From Rachicladosporium sp. CCFEE 5018 (taxonomy: Eukaryota > Ascomycota > Dothideomycetes > Cladosporiales > Cladosporiaceae), in the NCBI GenBank assembly GCA_002077045.2, contig KZ111151.1:365535-429534 (forward strand): a DNA stretch of 64,000 nt. The letters run 5' to 3'. Below the pieces are notes generated by a model that saw only the letters and a list, made by a program, of their open reading frames with translations, was not told the origin of the DNA and did no database searches. Positions 44,840 to 55,184 of the stretch are shown here, piece by piece (the first letter of the stretch is position 1; each line of letters opens with the position of its first letter). A program made the position numbers and the translations under genes.

Positions 44840-46400
44840 TGCACTCGCTGGTCTACAGCCCGTTCTGGCTGTCAAAAGCAAGAAGCTTTTCCTGCGCACA
44901 TCGACCGAGCGAATGGTCCTATCACACCCAGCTCGAGGTACGCACGCAACAGCAAGGTCTACACATTCGATTCAGGAACAGCGTCCACGTACACCACACT
45001 CGCACGTCCGGACGAGGCCGATGAGCCGTTTCTCTGGGACACCTGGAGGACCACCGCACTGCAGGTCGTCTTCTTTGGTGGACCGCTCCTCGTACCGCAC
45101 GATATTTGAAGACCAACATCGATGGTCCAATGCTTCGCACTACGACAAGGAAGTTTCATCCCTCACTCTGGATCTATGAACCGAACAGTCAATGATGGGA
45201 GTTAGCATACCATACGCTCCGCCATCATCAGACATCGCAAGTACTTCACCGACAAGAGTGAGCACATGGCGTTCACTAATACCTTCTCTACATTGCGTAC
45301 TGCGTTCAAGCGTGTTAGAGTGCACACAGCATTCCGGGTTGTAAAAGAAGACTTCCGACACTTCGGCGCGTTCAAGACCTGTATGCAGAGTGCAGAACAG
45401 ATCGAGAAGATCCTTCGTGAAGCCGGACTTCTTCCGCAAGCAACCTAGTCCACTCGGTCAGTCGGTCTCTTACAGATTCTAGCAAGCCAGACCTGATCAA
45501 ATGTCTGCTTCTCGCAGGTCAATCGAGCAACTTAGCCTAGAAGATCGACAACCTAGCCTAATGCTGCGCACTGCGAAAGAGAGTGTCATTATTCTGCATC
45601 CTGGATCGATGAATAAGAAAGACAAGGGCGGCGGCAAGGACACCACCGCTCGGCCTATGCGGACCCGACGACCTCAACTGCAACTCGAGCAACGCAGATC
45701 TGGTTTACCTACTTTTCTTCGACAAAGTCGGCTACTGCAGCGCGCTCTCCGTCCGGCAGACCGTGTAAGTCACCTCGCTGGCAGCCCATCCTCTTCTGTG
45801 GGCCGCTAGCCCTGTGGACGACGCTAGTGGTAGCGTTCAGTAGCACGATGATGTCCTCATACTACACATGGTCGGAGTCTGAACTCAGGCTGGATTCAGA
45901 CTCCTCTTCACGACTGGCGTCAAAAACAGCACGCAGAGCAGATCGAGAACATCCTCGTCGAATCCGGCTTGATCGCACGCCCGTCTTTGTCGACCCGCGT
46001 GAAGTATTGCTATGGAGCAGTGAACCTTGATCGCAACTCTGACAACACTGCCCTCGTCAAATGCCTCCCTCTCGCTGGTCTGCAGCCAAACCTGGCTGTC
46101 CAAAATGCCACCAAGAAGGCGTTCTTGCGCAGAATGCCTCCTTTCCGCAGGTACATTTTCCACGTACACCACGCTCGTATGTACGGACAAAGATGATGCG
46201 CTTTCCATCCGCGATATATCCAAGGTCACAGCACTGCAAGCTATCCTCCTTAGCGGACGAAGGGAACCATGTTCGTCTGCTCTAGCCTTAACAAATCGGG
46301 TTAACGAGGACAGCTATCTGTCTGCGAGACGTCGCAAGTCACCGCCCTGCAAGCCACGCTATTTGGTGGTCCTCTCACTATGCAAGGCAGTTGCCGATCT
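44840..46400 (+). pseudogene. Decayed tandem coding family (STYTTL / TALQ / AEQIE units)
   Basis: Related plus-strand coding fragments recur. GTASTYTTLARPDEADEP then TTALQVVFFGGPLLV lie at 44988-45093. GTFSTYTTLVCTDKDDA then VTALQAILLSG lie at 46151-46260. VTALQATLFGGPL is at about 46338, and a weaker form (SPRWQPILFCGPL) at about 45770. A second motif, SAEQIEKILREAGLLP (45385-45440), recurs as HAEQIENILVESGLIARP (45930-45985). Frames differ between fragments and stops intervene. This is a multi-copy region in decay; only the short frame 45266-45447 remains open around one unit. Confidence 0.4.
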
Positions 46401-49400
46401 GCTCCTTCACTCGTGGCTGATTATCGAGGTACCCGTGGAGAAGAAGCAGACTGGAGTGACGAAGATAGTGGACGAGGTCAAGGACGCCGCCGAACGCGTT
46501 GCAGGCCATGCACACGCGGGCGTTCAGGTCGCTCGGCGAGCGCAAGACTGGATAGGTAGGACTCGGAGATGTTAAAGGGAGAAGGGACTTAGTCAGCGCT
46601 TTGGTCAAGGTGCTCGCTGCACCATGCGGAAAGCCCGGGGGAGCCAGGTGGGATTACAGAGACCTGAGGCAGAGGCTGAGTCCGCGAAGGGAGAGACCAC
46701 AAGAGGAGGCGCCGAGATGGACAGTACGGGCGCCTTGAGAAAGTGTGATTTTCTCAAGGCAAGCATGATGGTGGATTTGATTCGAGTACAGGATGCGCGC
46801 TGGGACATCTGGCTTGTCGCCGTTACCAGGGCCTTCATGGAGCTTGTGGACATCGCCTGCGGCTGGCATTGAGCTGGCCGGTGGAGGTCATCTCCAATGT
46901 TGGAATGGCTTTCGCTGATGATTTATCTCGAGTACCGGCAATCCCGTACAGACAGCTCTCAAGTCTATTGTGATATGCTTCGATGCTGTACTTATGAGAT
47001 TAAATGCTGCAGAGATGCTAGGCTTGGGAATGCAAGAAAGGGTGGGGAGTACTAAGACGGAAGGCAATACCTGTCGTCCAACTTACTTCATTGGAGTGGA
47101 TGGTTACATCAATTTGTATTGAGTTGCTTGAGCTTCCGACTCTGTGGCGTCTCGGTTGGCATGGATTGTGGTGCTGAGATGGGTTTGCGCCAATTTCACG
47201 TTGTTCTAGTATCGCGTTGTATCCTACAGTCAATTGGTGGGCTCCGCTGTCGGCTGCATTATTGGTCGTACTCAGTCAATACCAACATCCATATTCCAGC
47301 TCCCTTCCTCGCCACCTCAATCACGTGTTGTGCCAATCACCATGCAAATCCTGCAGCCGTAGTGTCGAAATCGGCGCAAAGCCACCGTGGGAGTCGACAG
47401 TAGCAGCAACATCCAGGGTGACTCAGCATAAAGCTCAGCCACATCCTTTGCGGGGGCCTCGGCATTGTCAACGTTCTCCGCAGCACCAAGGCCAGCCCCA
47501 TCACCTGCACCTTAACACCAAAGCTAGCAGCACCGTCGACCTCACGCAATAAATCGTCGTTGGGGACGCTTGCCATAGCGTTGTCAGGCCTGAGAGAAAA
47601 GTCAGACCTCAGAGACTCTCCGCGAGTGCATTCATAAAGGCTGCGCGACCTCCTCGTCATGTTCGTGGTTCTTCAACGTGGTAGAGCCTTCGTGACCTTC
47701 GCGAACGGTGCAGCCGGTGTGCTGAATACACTCGATATTCTCCATGTATGGTGGATGGCAAGTCGTAGTTGATGATCTGCGCAAATTTGGCATCGTTCCG
47801 TCCACGGGAGGATATGCTGGTAGCCGTGAGAATCAGCGGTTCGCCAAAGCGGAAGGCGAAAATAAAGTCCTCACGAGATGAAGCGTCGTAGCTCCAGCGG
47901 CATTCGGTGTACCAGCATATTGAATGCTGCTGTGCAGTCGCAGCATGAGTACCATCGTTGGAAACGTGGGGACATCGCCAGACTGGTTGTGGGTGCGCAT
48001 ATCATACGTGATTCGAGAAGTGGCGGACTCGCACATAAACTGTGAGCACGTGCCGGAGCCTTGTCGGCGTAGGCATAGTAACCAAGTCGTCGAGTCCGAG
48101 GGAGCCAGGCGGTATTCGGCCATGCGGGTAAAAGGGGTGCCTTCCCAGATCTCCAGAAGGAGGACGACACTGACAAGAAGTTGAGTGGAAGCTGATGACG
48201 GCGGACATGACAAGGACGGGGACGATGGCGGCGCAGATTCATTGCCAACACGCATGTCGCGATCGAGGACAGAGGGAGGATATTCGGCGTTCAGCGGAAC
48301 CGGAGGGGAGATCGTCTGAAGTATGAATGGAATGCCCATGGCCGCATTTGACGAGCTGTGTGTGAGTCCCGATCGTGCGAGAAGTTGGGAGAGCGAGGAG
48401 GGCCACACAGAACATGTAGATCTGTTACATTCGCAGAGGAGCCTCACGTGGAGAAGATGGGAAAGGCAGCATGCACATTAACGCTGTGTCAGATCGGACA
48501 TGGGCTGGTGACCGCTGGAAGGGTCGGGTTGATAAGCCATTGCGAGTCAACCTAAAGCTCGCAGTGCGACCAGCTCAAATGCATATTGACTGCGGATGCT
48601 GCACCAAATCGTCGTCGACGTGACAAAATCTCGTATCGTCTGACACGGCTGATTGGCGCGCGCTCACGGGTTTCGTGAGTGTGTGACGCAATGAGGGAAC
48701 CTTGGAAGTTGGGAAGGGAGGAACGACGTCGAGATTAGGTTGTGCAAAGTACGCTAATGCACGGTACGAAAGCTGCATGATTGGCCGAAGTGGAGCTGCA
48801 TGGCCGACGGAGGAAATGCGCGTACTGTGAGGAATGATCTACATACATATGTATAATGTACAAGATGTGCTGAAGTGTCGATCAGTGGTACACTGGATAA
48901 GCATCGTGTCACTATGAAGCAGAGGATGATGAGGTAGCCGGTCTCGACTTGGTGTGCACCGCGTCATGTACACACTGAGGTGCCTCGCATGGCAGGCGTG
49001 TTCGTCTGGTCATGACTGCCGTCTGCACGCGTGAGCAGCCCCGCTACGGCTATGGACGAAACCAGTGCAAAGTCGGCATGGTGTGACCACAATGCTTGAC
49101 GGTACTCGTTGCATTTGTGCAGACTCGATGTCCAGACGCTGCATAGTGTGCACTGTTCGAACGTGGGCGTGAACAATATCTAGCGTAGGGAGATTGCCCT
49201 GCAGTGTGAGTGGGAGGGGACAATGCCATGTAGCATGATGTCGTAAGGAGATTGCGAATGCCCTCCAGCTGTCCAGTATGCAATGGCATATCTGTAGATG
49301 TCAGCAGGGTGGACTTGCGAGAGTGGAAGGAGCGCGTACGTAGCGAGCTGTTGAGTGTGGGTCCGGGCTGCAGCTGGAGCCTACCATGGTGGGAGGTGAG

Positions 49401-49535
49401 AACTTGAATCTCCTCTTGCTCCTGGAACCATAACCCATTGAACCATACAAACTGCTCCTTGTCAACGTGCCCTCAAGCCACTTACGATCAATACCATCCA
49501 CAAGTACATACCACCAGTCCCTCGAGTATAGCACG
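46401..49535. other. Gene-poor 3.1 kb
   Basis: No convincing gene. A minus frame at 47660-47337 has a coding-like stretch in another frame (AAENVDNAEAPAKDVAE), perhaps a relic. A 204-codon minus frame (48447-47833) has Ser/Pro/Thr composition and no domain. The last 200 bases form the promoter of the GIY-YIG gene. Confidence 0.35.
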
Positions 49536-51399
49536 ATGTCTTCCTCCGCCATGCTCAATGCGAAGAATGTCTCGAAGCGTAAGGCCTCTCCCATTCGTGG
49601 GCCATCTCCGAAGCGTACGACGCTTCCCTCGTCGAGTGCCGTGAAGCTGGACGAGGGAGAATCCGACGAAGTCGAATTCGTTGTCGGTGTGCCTCCCGCG
49701 AAATTCGACAAGGTTGCTCCCAAGAGTGAGGGCGAGTACTTCCCGCTGTCAGCTGCTCAACAGCGGCTCAGCTCCGGTGAGGCGCAGAGGTACCGCGACA
49801 ATTGTCGCCAAAAGATCCGTGCCTGCTGTCTGTTCTTGTGTGAGGAGGCCAAGAGGCAGAAGGACATGTCCGCAGCAACTCGTAGGTCCATCAACGCCGC
49901 CTACAACCGCTATCTCGTCAATGCAGATCCAGTGGCATTGGCGGATTCGATCTTCGACTCCCTGACCGATCCCATCAAGCTATTCACCGGGTCAGGAAAG
50001 TGGTCTCTGCGTGAGCTGGAGGAGCTCGCCGAGTCAGCGTACCGACCTGGAGACAGATGGCTGCTACTTCGGCGTCTGCGATACGTTCGGGTATATTGGG
50101 TCATCTCGCAACATGGCCGTCCGGATGTCGCAGCACGTTTCCGGCGTCCAGGCTAATCGCGAGGGGAGTTCCACCGCTGAGCTCAAGCTGTGGTACGAAC
50201 AGTGCTGTGGGGTAGACGCCGAGATCGAAACGATCGAGGATAGGCGCAAGCCTCGGTTCGTCTTCCTCGCGTTGAACAAGCGGAGGAACGAGGGTGAGTT
50301 CCTCGAGGTCATGGAGTCGGTCTTGGTCTCGATCTTCGACGTCTTCGACACTGGTCGCAGGAGCCCGTACGCGAAGCAAGTCGGCCTGGCGAAGGCAATG
50401 CGTCCTGAAGGGCTCCCCGATCGTGCATGGTTCGCTGGTAACGCGAGCCTACCTGTGTGCATGGCTTACCACTCGCCAGAGTCTATTGCCGCTGGTGCCG
50501 CCAAGCAGAGTGGCTCGAAGGCGCTGCCCGAGGACCAAGTCGTTAGAGCGCCCTCGATCAAGCAACTGCTGATGTTCATGGATGAAAGGCAGTCGGCTGC
50601 AACGTCTTGGTCCGATTCCTCCAAGCTGCGGACCGAAATGAAGCGGATCGCCACCTCCAAGAAGCCTCTCGTGCACTGTCAGCTTTGCGACAGGTACATG
50701 GTCTGGAGAACGTTCAGAGACTCTCACAAGAGGACTTGGGAGCATCGTCAAAGACTCCCTGATGATGAGAGGAAAGCGGCAGACGCGAAGGAGAAGGTGA
50801 AGTGTAAGGACTGCCACAAAACCTACAACAAGCTGTCAAAGAGAAATCACCTCATGACCAAGGAACATCAGTACTCGCTGGATGAGGACAAGCGTGATCC
50901 GGATCGATGGGTGTACTGCATCTTGTGCGACTTCGTCTCTTGGTACAGGCTGAAGGGTCAGGACAACCACGAAGGCTCAGCTCCGCATACGCTGCAAGTG
51001 GGGAAGCTTGCCCTTGCCTTGCCCGAGGATATCGAGGCTCGCAGGGCCTACTGCAAGTTCTGCAAAAAGACGTACCAGTACAACCACATGGGCGAGCACT
51101 TGAAGACCTATGTGCACAAGCAAGCAGTCTGGGCGTATGAGGCCAACCCTCCGGCTGATGATGGAGATGAGGTTGCTGAGGAGTCGCCAGCAGTCGCATC
51201 TTCCTCGAAGGTCGCAGCTCCGCGTCTGAAAGCAGTTGCTGCCACTACTGCCCTGGACGCTGCCGGTCGAGGGCGCAGCGTCAACAAGGCCTCGAAGCCC
51301 GCACAGTTTCACCCTCCGCGAAGGGCATTGAAGGCCACTCAGGGCAAAGGCAAGGGCAAGGCTCGGGCGGAGGACTTCGAGAGCGAGGGCGAGGTGTAA
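49536..51399 (+). CDS. GIY-YIG nuclease-domain protein with four C2H2-like zinc fingers
   Basis: Exons 49536..50010 and 50057..51399 give 605 aa. The 46-nt intron has a GTGAGC donor and a GACAG acceptor and is needed to bring the two halves into frame. An N-terminal tail is basic and acidic by turns; a helical region follows. The GIY-YIG-like core is HGCYFGVCDTFGYIGSSRN with a downstream Arg (NMAVRMSQH) and Glu (EVMESVLVSIFD), roughly residues 160-275. Four finger-like motifs come next: CQLC...H..TWEH, CKDC...H..KEH, CILC...H...H and CKFC...H..YVH. The tail is Lys/Ala rich. The family suggests a DNA endonuclease; the Zn fingers suggest nucleic-acid targeting. Catalytic competence is not proven. 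Array A lies 38 nt past the stop. Confidence 0.8.
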
Positions 51400-51438
51400 A
51401 GTGAGACGAGCGGAGCCGAGGACGACCTCCACACACCC

Positions 51439-51725
51439 GCCTTCGAGTAAGATCCCAGGCTTTCCTCTTCTTCACAATCACCCACACCCACCTTTGAGTA
51501 AGATCTCAGGTCCCCATTCACCAGCACCCACCTCCGAGTAAGATCCTAGGCTTCCCCCTCTTCAAAAAACCTCGCCTTTGAGTAAGATCTCAGGCATTCC
51601 CCTCTTCACAATACCCGCCTTTGAGTAAGATCTCAGGCATTCCCCCTCTTCAAAACACCCGCCTTTGAGTAAGATCTCAGGCTTGTCCCCAAGCACATCA
51701 CCCGCCTTTGAGTAAGATCTCAGGC
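51439..51725 (+). repeat. Palindrome array A, 7 copies, downstream of the GIY-YIG gene
   Basis: Seven 22-nt units start at 51439, 51490, 51530, 51574, 51617, 51661 and 51704, a near-regular 40-51 nt period. The common form has left arm GCCTTTGAG, centre TAAGAT and right arm CTCAGGC. Spacers are C/T rich (for example ATTCCCCTCTTC). The unit reads in the direction of the upstream gene. Confidence 0.95.
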
Positions 51726-54700
51726 CGAAACTTCCCCCTGCACGCGTTGGATCGATCGTACCTCAGGCTCCGCAGTCTCGGCTTGGTGGGTGGGCAGTGC
51801 TGGAGGCGCGGTGTTCATGGTCGGTGGATAGTTGGGTTGGTCGCGTTCTGAAGATAGTCGACATGTCGCGTAGCTGTATGCACGAGAGTCGCGCTGATGT
51901 GTACGCGCTCACCGAGTGTTCGTCTTGTGTCTATTGCTCCACGGGAAGATCGTTGGCACTTCGCGTAGACCGTGCATGTATTGGTAGAGAGCCTCGGCAC
52001 GACGTAACAAGAAGTCCATGCGCCGTTGACCCGACTTTCTTTGAGATGAAGAGCAGCACAAAACGGTTCGCAGCGCGACGGCACCATCGGCCAGTGGATC
52101 TCTCACCACAAGAAGCAACTGCGACTCCCGTCTCTTCTCCAGGACATCAAGGGCATCTGCGACATTCGCAATGACTCCACGGCTCTGGCTGCATGTGCGA
52201 CCCGGACACCATCGCCTGTGGCATCCTGCCGCCAGCATGGCCGACTGCTAGCCTCAAGGACATCAGCCCCGTAAGCACCGCGCCACCCGACGTGAGTTCT
52301 CCTGGATCACACAGCGCGATACATCTATGGCTTGAGATGGCGTATGTAGCTCTCGCGGAGTACGAGCGCGAGGCATGCGGTTCCATGCCGTGATCCGCAT
52401 ATCCAGCACCCGTCGAATCTGCCGCCCAGTGGAAGTGATATAAACGCATGAGTTGGGAAAGGATGTGGCGAGGCGCAATCCAATGGAAGTTGGCAGGACA
52501 TTGGGCAGACGAGCGCGGCTGCACTCTCTGGTCACACAAGTGGAGGTCTTCGAGCACAGGCGCGGCGGCATTGCTGGTGGGCACTCGGAACTGTTCAGAG
52601 CACTCGTAGACGCGTGGATGGTTGCAGGAATGCGCATAAGCTGTGCATGTCCTGGCAGCCGGCAAACATACCATCTGGAACGCCGGCTCAGTGCCTGACA
52701 CACTTAGTGTCGGAACCGACGGTGTTGATGAAGAAAAGTCAAGAGAGTCGATGTCATGGCTATGGACAGTCGCGTCAGTTGGGGCACATGTGTGAAGCAG
52801 CTGGTCAGACGGAAAGAGGCCGCTGTGAATGGTATGGTATGCTATGTACAATTGCTGCTGGTGGGTTCCCTCCTCCCTACACTGATTCCCCTCCTGATGG
52901 TGAGGACCATGCGGCGACCGAGCTATCTGAGCCACTTGTTGACTGACGCCTCTCGCTCGGAGCAAGACGCTGTTGACTCGAGAGCAGACCAAGGCACGAT
53001 GGGCCGAAAATGAGCCTGCAAACCTCGATTGGCAGTGAAGGTTTCCGCAACAGTAGAGGGCTGCAGTTACGCCCGAATCCGACGTCGTCGAATCTACTGA
53101 AACAAACGAGTCAACATACACCATATCGGGTCCAGCGCCAAACCATGTTGTCAAGATATCCATGTGCATGCTGTAAGCAATGAGCGCTGAGCAGAGACGT
53201 ATCTCTCAGCTCTCCCAAGAGTCTGGTTGTGAACATTCCCGAAACGTTGTCTACGGCTACTTATGCTTCGCCATTGACGCTGTCGCAGGAGGCTTCGGAT
53301 CCAGCGCGCCATCATCCGCTTGTGACGCAGCGTCCAGGAGACTGCGACGAGTGTTGTACTGTATAGAAGACACCAGATTGGCCATACTCCTCACCCAAGG
53401 GCCTGAGACCCGCGGAATCCCGATTCATCTCATCGCAGTACTGGGCTATCAAGCCTGCTATTTGTGCGTCTTGCCTGGACACGAGAGAACCGATCTCGCA
53501 GGCATGGTTCTCTATGATCCACTACGGATGCCGTTGCATGGCTGCACTGAGAAGGATAGGTCAGGCCACGCTCAAGACTGGATCAGCTGCCTGTGAAGAT
53601 CTACCTAGGTGCGGATTAGTCTCAGGTAGAGTTCTTCCTGCGCAACAGGTGCCCGGCCCAGTGTTCGCGCTGCGGACTCTGTCTCGTTTGTTGACTTTGA
53701 GTGGCAGGGGATGTCAAGTTCAGTGAAGGGTGCACTGCCTGCAGTCTTGCAGTCGCTAGGATGCCACGAATCATCATCCCGCCCTGCGCTGCCTTGTTTG
53801 CACGATCGTTCAACGACAGAGACCATGTCGAGGACGCAGACCGGTTTGCGAAGGCAATCGGATGTTCCGATCGCTGCATATCTGGCAGTAGCGGGAGCCA
53901 AGGGCACATTGACATGATGTTGAAGTGCAGTCGGTGTCCTGCCTTGTACAAGCGAGATGACGCTGCAGTGCTTACCATTTCGCTTCTCGCTCGTGACCTG
54001 GACCGATGGTGGCGGAAGTTAGGAAGCTTCCAGTCTCGGGGTTTGTGTGGTGATTCGTCAGCATTCACCAAAATTTCGGGATCCTGTCGGCTGCATGCCG
54101 TCCAGAGACGTGAGTTCTCGAGTTCTGTACAAGAGAGGCACTTGGCGGTGTCAAGGTGCGAAGTAGAGCTGTGATTCCGTCTGCGACTTGCAAAGGCTTA
54201 GCAAGCGAAGTGTACGATAGAACAGCGAAAGACATCAAATACTCGTTGCCGCGATTCGAAGCAGCATATACCCCCAGCACACCTTATCGGCTCTGTAAAT
54301 CTAGATTCATTGGTACTGTGACACGCTCCTCGATAACAGTGCTTGAAGTGCGCTGTTGTGGCTGTCTGGGTGGAGCACTGCGGTTTGTAGCAGTTTCAAT
54401 TGGTGAGCAACATTAGCCGCAACGCCGAGAGTCCGAGAACTTCACGCCTGCAATACCATGTATGTACTTGCCTCGAGGGACCATGGAGACAACTTTGCGC
54501 GGGCTTTTCTGGTCCCCTTCCATGGCATGTCAATCAGTGTTCTGGAGTACGAGCGCCGACACCAGGGCAATCTGGACTTACCCACATTCAGATTGACTCC
54601 AACATTGAGACGTACATTGCATGTTGCCATCACCGCCTATCCTGCAAGGGGCTGTAAGGAGATATGTCTTACCGATCAAGAAGATGAGTTGAGTTATCTC

Positions 54701-54947
54701 GGCGGTCGATGTCGAACGTACAACGTGCTGACAGGTACAGGTCATCTGTCGTTCCCACTTGTCCCCATTGCTGACCTGGCGAAGATCATGGATCACGCGG
54801 AGTGCGTGGAGGGTGCGTCGGGACGGGCTTTGTTCTCGACTACAAAACTACATACACTGGCTTCATGAAGCGCTCGCTGCTGGCCCGGGTACGCTCCTCT
54901 CGTCCATTGGTCAAGCAAGCTTTGCGGCGACATGTAGCAGTGGATCG
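51726..54947. other. 3.2 kb between two facing arrays
   Basis: Array A and array B bracket this stretch, each facing inwards. Open frames occur on both strands (a 340-codon frame on the minus strand 53169-52147 is the longest) but their composition is not protein-like and they lack starts, introns or domains. It may be the remains of further genes. No repeat units lie inside. Confidence 0.4.
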
Positions 54948-55184
54948 GCCTAAGATCTTACTCAGAGGCGGGCTTGGCGCCTGAGATCTGACTCAAAGGC
55001 GTGTGCTGGGAAAAGTGCAGGCCCGAGATCTGACTCAAAGGCAGGTGGTATTACGGGTTATGCAGGGAAAGCCTAGGATCTTACTCGGAGGCATGTGTAG
55101 TGAAGAATTGTGAAGGCCTAAGATCTGACTCAGAGGCAGGTGTATCTGAAGGAAGGGGAAAAGCCTAAGATCTTACTCAGAGGC
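54948..55184 (-). repeat. Palindrome array B, 6 copies, downstream of the DEAH helicase
   Basis: Six units on the minus strand, with left ends at 54948, 54979, 55021, 55071, 55116 and 55163. Three have the centre TCAGAT instead of TAAGAT. The unit nearest the helicase overlaps its stop codon: the TAA of the centre is the stop at 55175-55173. Orientation again follows the upstream gene. Confidence 0.95.

Noticed and set aside
47833..48447. 204-codon minus-strand open frame
   Set aside because: Ser/Pro/Leu-rich without recognisable motifs, and no supporting intron or promoter signal. Kept only as part of a gene-poor region.
52147..53169. 340-codon minus-strand open frame
   Set aside because: Its composition (many His, Cys, Ser and Arg, no hydrophobic core pattern) looks like chance. 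No domain, splice signals or good start context.
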